The position numbers and the translations under genes were made by a program. The notes under the pieces are model-generated. The model did not search any database and was not told the DNA's origin. It saw only the letters and a program-made list of their open reading frames with translations. Shown piece after piece: positions 1-11,246 of a stretch of 42,500 nt of DNA. The stretch covers positions 1 to 42,500 of the forward strand of contig MVGU01001755.1 in NCBI GenBank assembly GCA_002005505.1, written 5' to 3'. The number at the start of each line of letters is the position of its first letter. Within the stretch, counting starts at the first letter, position 1. Source of the stretch: Botryococcus braunii. Taxonomy: Eukaryota; Chlorophyta; Trebouxiophyceae.

Positions 1-1022
1 CCGTTACATTCCCGCCGCGACACCTTCATATGCGCATGTGTAGCTGACCGAGAAATGACAGCCATAAGAAGAGAAGATGCCCCAGGGAGATCACCCGATT
101 GAGCAAGTTCTGCGCATGTAAGTAATGAGGGCTCCTCCCCTTCTAAGGCATGCACATAGGCACGACGGTGGGTCCCTTTCCACGTGACACGAGAGACCTT
201 ATGGAGTGGGAGAGGAGTCGATGAACAATGCAAGACTGGAATCTGAAGAAGAACATGGAGAGAATAATGATCAGAACCTCGTAAGTCATCTTGCACCCGA
301 ATACTCGTGACATGAGGAAGAAGGGGCGCTGAGACTAAGACATGATCAGGACGGGTGCCTCCCCGAGGAGTGGGAAAAGAAGGGGGCTCATGGAGATCCC
401 CATCGACCCGCCCCGTGCAGAGAACCAACCCTGTTGTCGCAGACAAATCCACTAAACGACGGCCATGTGGATTTTGGCCAACCGGCATTGGGACAACTGA
501 AGAAGACGACGTGGATGCAAAAGAAACTCGAGCATTGAAATCACCCGCCAACACCACTGAACCATCGAGCAAAGCCTCCTGAATGCGACCCTCAAGCTCA
601 GCCATCCGATGAGGCATGGGAACCTCTTGGAGACGGGGAGAGCCCTCGGGGGGAACATACACCCCTCCCACATACAGAGGTGGGGAATGGGCACCCATGA
701 AAGTCACTTTAACCCACAATGAAGAAGATGTGGAACCCCACAATTGCGCACTATACCCACTGTGATCCCGCACAGCAATCAGCATACCAAGACCCCTCTT
801 GTGGGGGAGGGGAAGTGGAGAAAAGGAAGGAGAAGATAAGGATAGAAACACCCGATAACCCCTAAACAAAGCTGGGTCATACGCATGGGAGAGTGTTTCC
901 TGCAGAAGAATCACATCATGTTCCCGAAAATAAGAAAAATAATCATGGAGAGCAACCTTCGAGTCGGTTAGGCCATTCACGTTCCACACTAAAATGGATA
1001 GCCCAATGTGGCCCTGACACCC
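1..1022 (-). CDS. LINE ORF2, endonuclease N-terminus, continues beyond window start
   Basis: The minus-strand frame is open from just after a TAG at 1023-1025 to the window edge, about 340 codons. It reads as an apurinic-like endonuclease/exonuclease/phosphatase domain: WNVNGL near residue 11, LQET near 38, GGVYVPP in the middle, LAGDFNAR near 159, RPDHVLVS near 224 and GSDHYSLHV near 249. These are the ordered metal-binding and catalytic motifs of L1-type ORF2 endonucleases, which nick the target DNA before target-primed reverse transcription. The reverse transcriptase part would lie outside the window. The frame overlaps the end of ORF1 by about 34 bases and no ATG precedes the first motif, so how it is started is unclear. 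Its long open state suggests a fairly young copy. Confidence 0.88.
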
Positions 1023-1983
1023 CTATGCATGATCACCGGGAGGAGTAGGGCCGGACGCCGAGGTGGGCCCCGGAGAAGCCACCCCCTCACCAAGGCCACC
1101 AAGGGGGGTGAGGACCCTGAAATGCCTCCAGCCTGACCCAAAACAACCCCCCCACCCAATCTAGAGTGGGAGAGAGGAACAAGGGTAGGTGCCCCACCCT
1201 CCTTGACCTTGAAGAGGCGGTCACCCCTCCAGAAGACGCGCCACCCAGCATTCCTCAAAGCTATGGCTTCAGCAGTGCGCTCCTTGCGTGTTGCACGCTG
1301 GGCGGGGGTTAAATCATCATCCATAGTGATTCCATTAAGCCGTAGCTGCTTGGCATGTTTAAACGCCGCGTGTTTCTGCTCCACGGTTGCGAACTTGATG
1401 AGGATGGGACGAGGTCTTTGGGCCTGCGGGTTCGGTCGCCCCAAACGATGGCACTCAATAATGCCATTATTTTCTGAGGGCACACCACCAGAAATGAGGG
1501 ACTTAACTTCGGTCAACGAGTCCCGTGGGACTTCGTTGACATTATATAGAATGGCACTTCGGTCAACGAGTCCCGTGGGACTTCGTTGACATTATATAGA
1601 ATGGCATTGGGAGCTTTCCATTGGCGCTCCAGGCCCTCCTGTCGCGACAAAAGCCGGTTGATTTCATTGGAGTGAAGCTCTTGAAGGGCTCTAATAGTCT
1701 CTTGAGCCTGGCGGAGCTCTGCAGTTGCACGGTGACTGTCGGCAATGGACAATGTGATCTGGTCCAATCTGTCACTGACCTGCTTGAACTGCGCCGTGAG
1801 ATTCGGGACACGCTGTTCTACTACTTTTGTTACTACCTCAGTAATTATGGTGGGCAGAATGTTCTTCAGGGCCTCCTGGATCGGGCCTGACAGAGCACCA
1901 TCAACGGCGATGGCGGCATCACCAGGGGGAGGTGTAGTCGAACGAACACGCTTCTCCCCTAAAAGTGTAAACATAGACGTCAT
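989..1983 (-). pseudogene. LINE ORF1 (coiled-coil RNA-binding protein), frameshifted
   Basis: Two minus-strand ORFs form one ORF1. The first (1983 to 1513) starts MTSMFTLLGEKRVRS and has a long heptad-like stretch (TEVVTKVVEQ through LHSNEINRLLSRQEGLERQW), consistent with a trimerising coiled coil. The second (1516 to 989) has the C-terminal L1 ORF1p-like nucleic-acid-binding part (RPILIKFATVEQKHAAF, then DDDLTPAQRATRKERT and WRGDRLFKVKEGG). Both halves overlap a 50-bp tandem duplication at 1507-1606. Because 50 is not a multiple of three, the duplication breaks the frame, and dropping one repeat unit would join the halves. ORF2 follows on the same strand with a slight overlap. Family known: L1-like ORF1. 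Inference: the duplication inactivated this copy or is an assembly slip. Confidence 0.8.
1507..1606. repeat. 50-bp perfect tandem duplication inside LINE ORF1
   Basis: The unit beginning cttcggtcaacgagtcccgt occurs twice in direct succession (1507-1556 and 1557-1606) with no differences. It accounts for the frame break between the two ORF1 halves. Confidence 0.95.
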
Positions 1984-3680
1984 TGTATTAAGGACAAAAG
2001 GCCCCTAAGATCTAGGCCGAGGAGTCCTCCGGTAAGATCAAGGGAGGCCAGCTCGCATCACCCGATAGTCGGCAATGCCAAGATCTTGAGGCAGTCCGCG
2101 AGATTAACCATGTAAATCCTGACTGATATATTTCACTTTTCTTTTAAATCCTCCTCGGAATGGCAGGGACTTGATTCTTGAAGAGCGCCGAGAGCTCAGC
2201 GGTACATTCGTACATGAAAGGGGTACTGCAGCTTGCGACGGATGCTTCCGAAGGGACTCCTTCTCAGTGCAACCTCCAAAGAAGAGCAACAAAAAGCTTG
2301 GCCCCATTCTAAATCCCCACTGGAGGCCTTTCAAAATTTCTCTCTTTGTTTCATATCGTTTATTGTGTCATGCAACTATTGTTATTTCCGAGATATGTAC
2401 GTAAAAGGAACTCGATATGCCGTTGCTTTCTTCGTGGGACCCTTAACTTGACTTAAGTTGACTGAAACTTCGAAACCGCATGTATGTGATCTCCGTCTTA
2501 GTTGTCACGTCTCCGATAAGCGGTCAATGGTGGTGCTAATATGGGTGTTCCTTTACTCGCGATACCCATGGAACCCCAAAGTAGTGTAGTGAATATCACA
2601 CCCAGCAGTTTGTCTGCTCGAAACCAGCAGAAGCTAGAGCAGCATACTCGAAATTTTGAGGCGCGCTTTGGAGAGGGTGTGAATTCACTTCTTCTAGGAT
2701 CCATACAGCTTGCATCGTTGCCTTTGCGGAAATACCTTTGCACCAATCTTATATGCAATCGTTAAAGCATACGAAATCAATATTTCATCTTATGTGGTTG
2801 TTTGCAGCTGGCGTTTCGCCTGCCCTCTTCTTGTAGCTTCGAAAGGTACTGCCTTTGCTCTGAAGTCGCATCAAGCTTAAGCGAAACATGCTTTATGTCA
2901 TAAATGTGCCTCATGATCTTGGAAGGTGTGGTATATCCGACAAGAAGTCTCTCCAACATCCTCCCATGTCCCTCCATGCCCTCGACAGCCAACCTTTGTG
3001 GGAATAGCCAGCTACTAGACACCTTCCCCGGCGACGTCTCATGGATAGCAAGAGAGGGCATCCATTCCCTAATGTCAGAGTCCACATGCTAGCAAAGCTC
3101 CCCTAGCTCGCATTGCTCGAGCTGCATGGGTCATCGTGTCACTCCGACATGCTCACAAGCTCATCCATGGCCTCAAACCCCTTGTAGAGAATACCTTTGG
3201 AAGTTCTGTCCCCTCATCAACTACGTGTGCTACCAAACGCCGTTCGAGACTACGTCTCAAGGATAATAGCAGAGGACATCCATTCCCTTCAGTCAAAGTT
3301 CCCTGTGCTCACAAGGCCCCTCGAGATCGCAACGTAATTCCAACTCCTATTTACAACCGTGTCGTGCGTGTCTTCCGGGCTCTACTCCCACCATCACCAC
3401 CAACGTATTATAATGTGTTGAAGGCATTTTTAAGTGTACATCGTATTTGTTTGGAGTTAAAAGACATTTGTAACTCCAACTCGTATTCACAAACGTGTTT
3501 GCTCTACCAAACCAGGGCAGGCCACCACCACCATTAATGCCCAATTGCGACGCACGCCACATGGACGTACCGCCAAAGGCCGGGGCTGAAGCTGGCCCTT
3601 TTCGCCAGCAATACTCGTCCTAGGGCCGGACAACCTGGACGCGAGGGACGCTTGGACACAGTTCCGACAAATCGTAAAGA
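1984..3680. other. LINE leader and stretch with no assignable gene
   Basis: The first ~150 bases upstream of the ORF1 start are probably the LINE 5' leader on the minus strand. Beyond that nothing is recognisable. Two modest ORFs look slightly protein-like but match no family I know: plus 2541-2765 (74 codons) and minus 2777-3085 (102 codons, rich in charged residues, e.g. LDATSEQRQYLSKLQEEGRR). Two diverged copies of a short segment occur near 3030-3075 and 3250-3300, sharing catccattcc. No confident exon can be drawn. Confidence 0.4.
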
Positions 3681-3689
3681 AAGAAAGTT

Positions 3690-3770
3690 TGGCGGCCTAG
3701 CCCAGGATCGGACTCCCAGCCGTCGCTCTCGGAGGCTGGGAAGGTGCTCTACCCGCCGAAGAAGACTTGG
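3690..3770 (-). ncRNA. tRNA-like sequence (tRNA pseudogene or SINE head)
   Basis: On the minus strand GGCGGGTAGAGCACC resembles the D-arm/A-box half of a tRNA. About 35 bases later GTCCGATCC resembles the T-loop B-box, with one mismatch to GTTCGATCC. Between them CCCAGCC and GGCTGGG can pair. The acceptor and T stems do not close well, so this is unlikely to be a functional tRNA. It may be a decayed tRNA-derived SINE; I see no defined tail or target duplication. Confidence 0.35.
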
Positions 3771-4187
3771 TCGGGTCGCTTATTTCGCTCAAATCTCCAG
3801 GTACTGAAACACAAGCTAGTCCTTAAGGCGCCACTGCCCTGTCTGGGTCTAACTCCTAAAACGTGTGGGGTCTTCTACGTGCTGCTCTCCCCTGGATGAC
3901 TTTGAATAGCACTCATTGGCTTGTGGTTGTGATTGTGTGTCCGATCGGTGGTTGTTTTTGTAAGCCTCGGTGGGTCCCCGCGGGGGTATCGGACTTTGCA
4001 TCGGCTCCGGTGCCGGCTACCCTGCGACCAAGTATCCTAAGCTGCCTAGAATCGAGCCTCCAATAGATATACTCCCCTCGATGGCACACCACTGATGGTA
4101 AATCCACGTGTGTGACTTGAGACACGTGCCTGCATAAATAATTGTCTTTGTGTGTGACCGTGCGTGTGCCTGTGTGCGTACGTCCCA

Positions 4188-4215
4188 GCGTGCGTGCGTG
4201 CGCGCGCGCGCGCGC

Positions 4216-4282
<67 letters not shown>

Positions 4283-4294
4283 GGGGGGGGGGGG
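4188..4294. repeat. Compound (GC)n-(TG)n-(G)n microsatellite
   Basis: Alternating gc for about 30 bases passes into about 50 bases of alternating tg and then a run of 14 g. All three frames on both strands give long artificial ORFs through it. Alternating purine-pyrimidine of this length can adopt Z-DNA. It lies just upstream of the Tudor-like exon, probably in an intron. Confidence 0.95.
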
Positions 4295-4469
4295 AGGGGT
4301 GGGGCTGTTGAAACCAGCTGCATCTGCAGCCTAGCACTTTCAAGTGGGAATATATTCGAATGGTTCTTACCACCAAGGAATGTTTTATTTTTTTGGGTGG
4401 GGGCCCGGGGATTGTGGTGCGGACTGAGACGCTCACGTCGGGTGTGGGAAACACGGTAGTGACGGGCAG

Positions 4470-4621
4470 CGAGCACGAGGGGGAGGTGCTGGACGCCATC
4501 AAGGGTGGTCACTTCGTGTTGTACCAGGATGGGGAGCACGAGTTGCTTGATTTAAAAAAAGAGCAACTGTGGGTCATCGGGCCCGCCCGAGGAAGGCAAC
4601 AAGCCGCTGGGTCCTCCCGAG
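4470..4621 (+). CDS. Exon with C-terminal half of a Tudor-like domain
   Basis: The translation contains EGEVLDAIKGGHFVLYQDGE followed by HELLDLKKEQLWVIG. This matches the strand pattern of Tudor-like domains found in PDS5 and MSH6-type chromatin proteins (…EG.V…Y…GKH.VLYDDG..E.LDL.KE). The exon is bounded by a plausible acceptor (gggcag at 4464-4469) and a donor (gag|gtgcgc, GT at 4622). It ends in phase 1, exactly the phase in which the next Tudor-like exon at 5062 begins, giving a shared GGG codon across the junction. Seen: domain pattern and splice phase. Inferred: one host gene on the plus strand. The acceptor could be further upstream, since the frame stays open to about 4360. Confidence 0.5.
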
Positions 4622-5061
4622 GTGCGCAAAGTCTGACTTATTCTCGTTATGTTCTTATCAGAGCCGCTGACTCATGGGTATGATCATGAGTAAGGTATCT
4701 GTTTATGCTCCACTTACTGCTGTGACCTTGAATCTAACCTTAAAACCCACATCCGCCACATCCTTGCATCCTACCTAAACACCCTAGTACGTCGGGGTAG
4801 ATGTGCTCTTGTACGGGAAAAAGTATACTTTAGAAAGGGCATTTCACTATGTATTAAGGGAACAGCTGCTTAAGAAGCGAGGTTTGGCACTGATCAAGTT
4901 AACAAGTTAACAGAGTTGTTGCACTGTTCAAGGCATGTTTTGTATTGACTTAGATTATTTTTGCACCGGGTTAAGAGATATTTTGCACTGAGTTAAGAGA
5001 GTTTCGTGTATTTACATGCTTGGACTTGATGCGGCATGGACTTTGGTGGACCTGTCTTTAG

Positions 5062-5199
5062 GGCCCCCGCCTCCGACAGGCAAGCATGCAGTCGGCTGGC
5101 GGATTGGAATTTACATTAGAGGCCAAGGCCGGTTCGAGGATGCTGACGTAAAATCATACGACAATGGCACGGGAAAACACTTCGTCACCTACGGCGACG
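5062..5199 (+). CDS. Exon with N-terminal part of a second Tudor-like domain
   Basis: A 138-bp phase 1-1 exon lies between acceptor tgtctttag (ends 5061) and a consensus donor g|gtaagcc (GT at 5200). It encodes VGWRIGIYIRGQGRFEDADV and then KSYDNGTGKHFVTYGDG. That is the start of a Tudor/PDS5-MSH6-like barrel: V.GWRI.VY…G.FEDA.VKSYD…GKH.V.Y.DG. It breaks where the next exon should supply the …E.LDL strand, and I could not find that exon downstream. Exon symmetry (46 codons, phase 1 on both sides) would allow duplication or skipping without a frame change, which fits a protein with repeated Tudor units. The specific family (PDS5, MSH6 or another chromatin reader) is uncertain. Confidence 0.55.
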
Positions 5200-5201
5200 G
5201 T

Positions 5202-6394
5202 AAGCCAATTTACTGGTTTTCTCTCTTGTTTCCTGTCAACAAGCTTGTTGACTTCATGCGTTAAGGTCGGCTTTGCACACAAGGTATTGGTTCATGTGTC
5301 TTCGGGCTGGCGAGGCGTTGCAATGCAAGTTCCCCAACAATTCAGCGGCTGGAACAGACAATAAAATATCCTAGTTGTTGCTGATTAGGATGGTTTTATT
5401 TTGTTGATGATTAAATTGTTCTTGTTATGGTTGTTGTACTGCTTCAAACATCATTGTTTTCTTCATGAAGTGTACTTCTTAGTTGGAAGCGTTAGATCTA
5501 GACAGTGATATTTAACCCTCACTCCTCGAGATGCACTAGGAGCTCCCTCCCCAATATCTGGAGGGGGGAAGTAAAGTGCGAGATTGATCATTAGGTTTAG
5601 AGGGTTTCAGATTGGTTAACAGGCCTTTTGGGTGAGTTTTGGAGAGATATAAGCTTAAAGGGGGGTAAAAAGGGAGGAAAAATTGGGTGGGGGGGGGGGG
5701 GCAAGAGTGGCTTAGATTGGGTAGGTTGTTTGGTGAGGGTTGGAGTGGGTAAGAGGGGAGTATAGAGCGATTTTCATTTCATTAGTGGCCATCGCTCGTG
5801 GTTAGAGAGAGCCTTATAGTTATAAACCCTCAATTAGAGGGATTTTCGAAGATGTGTGAAGGGTTATACCGTTTCCTTCCTATAGTTCGGTGTGATGCAA
5901 TGGGAAACACTGCAATTACCTACATGCAAATATTGGGAAAGGAAAGGGAAAATGAGAAACCCCCATCTGTCCATGCCCCGGTGGGGGGGGTGGGCGGGGT
6001 GGGCTCCTAGGTCTAGTAGGTCTAGAAGCCAGAAATGTTTGAAAGGCGGTCAAGGACTACTGTCGTGGTCATGTATCATACATGATGTATGTCGGTTTGG
6101 GATTGGACAGGAACAACAGCCAAAGCGTCGCTCTCCTCGTGCAAGCTGAAGTGGGTGGTCCCCCCAGAGTTAAACGTGGAGGGCTGCCTAGCCATCGGGT
6201 CAGTGAAAAGGCCCCCCCGCAAGCCCTCTTCAGCAGCTCCCCACAAGATGCGGGAGAGGTCATTATCGGTAATCGTCTGAGCTCGGCGGTCTCTGCCCCT
6301 GACTATATGTGTTTGACTATGTGTGTTTGAAATAAATTCCTGTCAATATAGACATGCGAGCACCAGACCATGGTGCTTTTGAAAGCTCACTTTG
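5202..6394. other. Probable intron sequence, nothing definite
   Basis: AT-rich and G-rich stretches without convincing exons. It includes a poly-G run near 5690-5701 and short G-rich clusters near 5985-6002. If the Tudor-like gene continues, this is intronic. Confidence 0.4.
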
Positions 6395-6537
<143 letters not shown>

Positions 6538-6552
6538 GCGCGCGCTCTAGTG

Positions 6553-6557
<5 letters not shown>

Positions 6558-6626
<69 letters not shown>
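6558..6626. repeat. (AC)n microsatellite, ~69 bp
   Basis: Pure alternating ac, separated from the preceding CT tract by a short GC-containing spacer (cgcgcgctctagtgag). Confidence 0.97.
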
Positions 6627-6627
<1 letters not shown>

Positions 6628-7066
6628 CGGGACGAGGGGTACACCACCACCTGCAGAGAGTCCTGCACAGTGCCAACAAGTCTCAAGCCTTTAGGCGGTG
6701 TTCCGAGGCAATGATGGGTTTGGGTGGCGACAGATGGCGGAAGCTCTGCCCCCCTGTCAGCGTAAAAAGGGTCTTGATTATATCGGCTCCAGGGTGAGCT
6801 CCTTTCTCCTCTTGGACCAGGAAGGCGTGCTCTCCGTCCCCCCCCTCCTTTCTCTCACAAAAATAGAAATTTCTTTGATGTGACTACACCTTGGCCACGT
6901 CTCGCTTGTCTTCCCCAATGGGAGCGGGACCACACCCTCTCCCCCAACCCATTGTTCTTCTCTTGGAGCCACCCTTCCCCCCTTCTCGTATCACACCAAT
7001 GAGAATGGGACCACGTCCTTTCCACGCCTCTCTGCTCTTGGACCAATGGGGGTAGGGGCCACATCC

Positions 7067-7203
<137 letters not shown>

Positions 7204-7830
7204 AGGTCCCCGCCTTCGGATGCTTTTGCTTGGGATGCTTGTTGGGGAGGCAACCTTTTTGTAAGACAAAGTCTTGGACACGTGTGGGAGGAACACACCC
7301 TCTCTCATGTTGTTGGGGTTGGTACCTGGGTTTATGTTTTGGGGCAAACCCAGCTGCCGCTCGGAACGGGACACGACGAACATCGTTGTGAGAAATCCTG
7401 CATGGGGCGTTCATTTAGAAGTTGTGTGGCTTCATGTCAATATAGACAAGTTTTTGTTGCCCTCTTGGAAGTCCCTGCTCATTTGCGATTCCTCTGGAGC
7501 CGCGTTTTCGACGATATCTGAGTACGCGCTGATGTGAATGTTTCCAAAACTCGGACGGATGAAAGGGAGGTGGGCAAAGTCGGGGCCCCCGGGGTCGGAG
7601 TTGCGTGCCGGCTTAAGTTCAACTCTTGCTCAAGCCGTGGAGCTCACCTGCACCTGCTCACCTGCATCCGTTGTTATGGGGATGGTAATGATAAAAAACA
7701 GCCGGACCAAGTGGTCAGCCCTCACCATGGCAAGAACGGCACGCCCTCCTGGGGCATACCTGTGTTCAGGCCCCTGGTCTAACTGAAGCACACCGCCGAC
7801 TTATGTTCTTTCCGGTTCTGTCGTGCGCAG

Positions 7831-8151
7831 ATCTTGTACCCAGAGGACACTGAAGACACTGAAGGAACTCCTTCCGTAGCTTCCATTCTGGATCGAGCGG
7901 TACCAGCAGCAGCGGCAGCGCCACCGAAGTTCCCTCCCATTGTGGAGGGGAGGCTGGAGTTTCCCGCCGCTACTGGGCGACAGATGTGGGTCGGTTGCAT
8001 GCTTCAGAGCCTACAGAAGGTGCTACCGCCGAATGCAGTGGTACAGATTTGCTGGGACGAGCTGTATGAAGTAGTGGCCTGCGCGGGTACGGACAACGGG
8101 AACCCGGCCCGCTCAGACACACCGATCGAGAAGTGCTCCCGCGAAATGAAG
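7831..8151 (+). CDS. Candidate exon, unrecognised product
   Basis: The frame is open for 107 codons between a plausible acceptor (tcgtgcgcag, ends 7830) and a plausible donor (aag|gtgtgc, GT at 8152), phase 0 on both sides. The translation is acidic at the start (ILYPEDTEDTEGTPS), then alanine/proline-rich, then a globular-looking stretch (MWVGCMLQSLQKVLPPNAVV, then ICWDELYEVVAC). I do not recognise the family. It could belong to the Tudor-like gene upstream, but the phase does not join directly to the 5062-5199 exon, so at least one more exon would be needed. Confidence 0.3.
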
Positions 8152-8193
8152 GTGTGCGCTCCGCATTGACTCTGACAAACAAATCCCCGGTAT

Positions 8194-8281
8194 CGAAATC
8201 TTGGGACCGATGCGGCCCCGGAAGGGGGGAGGGTGGGCGGGCCGAGGGTTTTAAGATTTCGACACCGGTCCCAAGATTTCG
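8194..8281. repeat. 16-bp perfect inverted repeat with 56-bp loop
   Basis: CGAAATCTTGGGACCG at 8194-8209 is exactly mirrored by CGGTCCCAAGATTTCG at 8266-8281. The loop is very G-rich. No function is assigned. Confidence 0.85.
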
Positions 8282-8501
8282 TTCAAGCAGCTGAAGAGGA
8301 GGTTATGGGCAGCGTATTAGCAGTGGGGGCCTTTTATAAGTGCAGAGGCTGAGGTGGGAGGGCCTGCCCACGGCGCGCGGCGCCACATCCATTGCTTCGA
8401 GTTTCGTTGGGTACCCAATCGGGGTCAGTCACTCAAGTCGGTGTGGCAAAAATGGCTCGGCGACCACTTCTTTTAGCACCGACTGAGTAGCCGCTTGCTG
8501 G

Positions 8502-8740
8502 GTGGGAAAAGGTGGCGCTAGAAAGGGGCGTTACAGTGGGAGAAAAGGTGGCACTGCAAAGGGGCGGTATAGTGGGAGAAAAGGTGGCACTGGAGAGGGG
8601 CAGTGCCGTGGGAGAAAAGGTTGTGCTAGAGAGGGGCGGTACAGGGGGAGAAAAGGTGGTGCTGGAGACGGGCGGGGTGATCCAAGGGGGGTGATCCAAG
8701 GGGGGAAAAGGTGGTGCTGGAGAGGGGAGAGGGGCGGGGT
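8502..8740. repeat. 36-bp minisatellite, ~5-6 degenerate units
   Basis: Units of the form gtgggagaaaaggtggcact followed by ggagaggggcggtaca recur every 36 bp. The last part is irregular, with a duplicated gtgatccaagggg. The unit length keeps ORFs open in both directions, which produces several spurious Gly/Lys/Arg-rich or Pro/Ser-rich ORFs. Confidence 0.85.
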
Positions 8741-9003
8741 GCACGGTATGGGCATTGGGGGAGGGGGGATTCGCTCATGAGGGTAAGACATCTGGTAGCA
8801 ACACTGGGAGGAAGGCCTGCGCGGACGAAAAAGAAAGCTTGTCCCCTTAGGCCCAGCACAGGGATCCCCGGAGGGAGGGCGGGCCGGGGGGGGGGGGGAG
8901 GAAAAAAGGGGTGGACGGGAACTGCCGGCGCTAGAAGTGGGGAAGAATGTAGTGGAGAGTGAAAGATTTCCATCTAGCGACACGTTCCCTTTGGACGAAA
9001 TAA

Positions 9004-10001
9004 TGTTAGGTTATGGGCATTCGGCATCACCTGTAAACATGCAGACAGGTCGTTAAAGTAGGTGCCTCAAGCTCCAGTCCGGACGTCTGTCTGCTATATT
9101 GCACATCTAACTCAATGGACAAGACTAGCATCAAGAATGCCCAGCATCTTTCCAAACCAGTTCGTTACACGATGATCTGATAGTGAGCATTACGATCAAC
9201 AACCACGGATAAGCTCCTGACGGCTAAGAACGAGTACCTTCCTATACTCAATCAAGCCTCCGTCCCTTAACTGTTTGGGTGGCTTGATTGTACACTAAGA
9301 TGGTTCATTCACACTTGCAATCACACATGCACATCTTACACACCACACACTGCTTCGTCGCACCGGTAAACATGCAGACAGGTCGTTACAGTAGGTGCCT
9401 CAAGCTCCAGTCCGGACGACTGTCTGCTATATTGCACATCTAACTCAATGGACAAGACCAGCATCAAGAATGCCCAGCATCTTTCCAAACCAGTTGCCCG
9501 ACTAAGCGACGACAGCAGCCTTAAGAGTTCGATCACAAATGTAACAGGAATAGTCGCGTGTTATAGGAAAATGACCGGACCACGAGGATTTGGACCTCCA
9601 TAAAGGTCCCTTCGTGAGTTATGGTCCTCCACGCCAAGAAGTGGCTGCTTCACGCGCCAAGGGAGTGACCCCTTACTTGACAAGGCGCATTGGCGATGGA
9701 GACAGGGACACTTAGAACAGGATAGAATAAGGCTTTGGCAGAGGAAGGACCGGGCCGGACTGGACGGGTACTGAGGTGGAGCCCAAACAAGTTGTAACCA
9801 TTGTTCCCGCATCCTTTGGCCGTTTCTACTGTATCAACAAACGTGTGATCACGATCACAATGTACCTCATGTTCGAAATAGACCTCATCCGAACGTGTCT
9901 CGAGGTACCTTATGTGGATAGTGGACCCGTATCTTAATAATGTACATTTGAAGATCACCTAAAGCACAAGGGATTCTATAATGTATGTTCACAACTCAAC
10001 A
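9004..10001 (-). mobile_element. Solo copia-type LTR with perfect target duplication
   Basis: On the minus strand this 998-bp unit starts TGTTGAGTTGTGAAC and ends CCTAACA. It is flanked on both sides by the 5-bp direct repeat AATAA (8999-9003 and 10002-10006). Much of it aligns with the LTRs at 17734-18432 and 28558-29260, including a 132-bp internal direct repeat (9030-9161 and 9363-9494). It carries about 290 bp extra near 9545-9835. No internal region is present, so it is a solo LTR left by LTR-LTR recombination. Its U5 end carries GCCCATAACC, the sense of the initiator-tRNA anticodon region. Confidence 0.9.
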
Positions 10002-10006
10002 AATAA

Positions 10007-10813
10007 AGCTCCTTTGGGACGCAACGACGCATTTAAAATTTCTGCACAGTGGGGAAACGGGCCCCGATCGCCATCTGGGCCCACCTGGGGTCCCTCCCCG
10101 AGTTCCCACATGCATATATATTTTGCATATATTTTGATGTTTTATATATTAAATAGCAAAATGGCGGCAAAGCCCGTACTGCCGTGGAGAAAGGGTTCCA
10201 ACAGCGTCTGCGGGGGAGTTCGCAGGCCAAGCCTTTTAACCCTATTCTAGAGTCCCTCCACATGTTCGAGGGGGAGCGGCTCCTGGTCCCGTAGTCCCCC
10301 CGTGGGGTCCCGCAGTCCCGCAGTCCCCCCGTGGGTTCCCCAGGCCCCGCTGCGGATGTTCAAAAGAAGCTCCTGTGGGAGGATCAGGAGGTGGATTACA
10401 TGGACGTGGATAACCTGGATCACATGAAGGTGGATAACAAGGGACGTGGATGCGCCGCCGGGCTGCCTTGAGCTGCAGCTTTCCAGCACGGCGAGGCTTT
10501 GCGCCCCCTTCTCGTCCTACCGCAAATCCCCGCCCTGCAACAAGCTTCCCAACACTCCGGTGACGCCTCCGCCATCTGACGCGCAGCTCACCGTCGGAGT
10601 ACTGACATCCGCACTGCATGAGCACGGCTCTTGAAATTTAGACCACTGTTTGGCCTTTTTGGGGTGTTTTTGCTGTTAGATTATTTTGGATATTTTTGTA
10701 GGAATGAGACTTGTACACGTACGTGTACTTGTACCTGCGATATTACAATTGGTTGTGGTCCCATAAATTCCTATTCCTATAGATATTTCTCCCCCTGGTA
10801 TCCTGTTCCTATG
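10007..10813. other. No gene seen; GC-rich repeat fragments
   Basis: Around 10280-10350 short GC-rich blocks repeat (gtccccccgtggg, cccgcagtcc). Around 10380-10450 a degenerate gtggataac/catgaaggtggat motif recurs. No exon is supported. Confidence 0.4.
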
Positions 10814-10973
10814 GATTTTAGTGACCCTGATATCCCACTGCTATAGATTTTAGTGACCCTGATATCCCTCTGCTATAGATTTTACTGACCCTGATATCCC
10901 ACTGCTATAGATTTTACTGACCCTGATATCCCACAGCTATAGATTTTAGTGACCCTGATATCCCACTACTATG
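10814..10973. repeat. 32-bp minisatellite, five units
   Basis: Five head-to-tail copies of a unit starting gattttagtgaccctgatat and ending cccactgctata, with a few substitutions. The period of 32 is exact from 10814 to 10973. Confidence 0.92.
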
Positions 10974-11148
10974 ACACTTATGCTACACCTATAGTTAAAT
11001 ATCCACCCTGATATCCTTCTGCTACTTTACATAACAAGCTGCTACAACTAGAATGCCATTACTCTACTTTTTCACTCTCCTAATATAAAACAAAACCACT
11101 CCTGCTTGGGGACTAATCCATAGCCCTGAACTGTGGCAATAAACGAAT

Positions 11149-11246
11149 GCCAAACCTGACAACAAGATGGGGAAATGTCCCCAATAATCTACTAAAAGCC
11201 AAACCTGACAAGAAGATGGGGACATGGCCCCAATAATTCTACTCAC
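11149..11246. repeat. 49-bp tandem duplication
   Basis: gccaaacctgacaacaagat and the following ggggaaatgtccccaataat recur at 11198 with about five changes. No gene is seen in the surrounding 11000-11900 interval. Confidence 0.8.

Noticed and set aside
1203..1589. 128-codon plus-strand ORF
   Set aside because: Antisense shadow of LINE ORF1, whose minus-strand reading matches the L1 ORF1 pattern.
4142..4459. Long ORFs through the GC/TG tract on both strands
   Set aside because: They consist mainly of Ala/Arg, Cys/Val or Thr/His dipeptides dictated by the repeat. Only the part after 4470 resembles a protein domain.
8433..8983. Pro/Ser-rich minus-strand ORFs up to 150 codons
   Set aside because: The 36-bp minisatellite keeps frames open in multiples of three; no domain or splice context supports coding.
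10814..10973. CRISPR-like array
   Set aside because: The 32-bp units are contiguous, without unique spacers, in a eukaryotic context.
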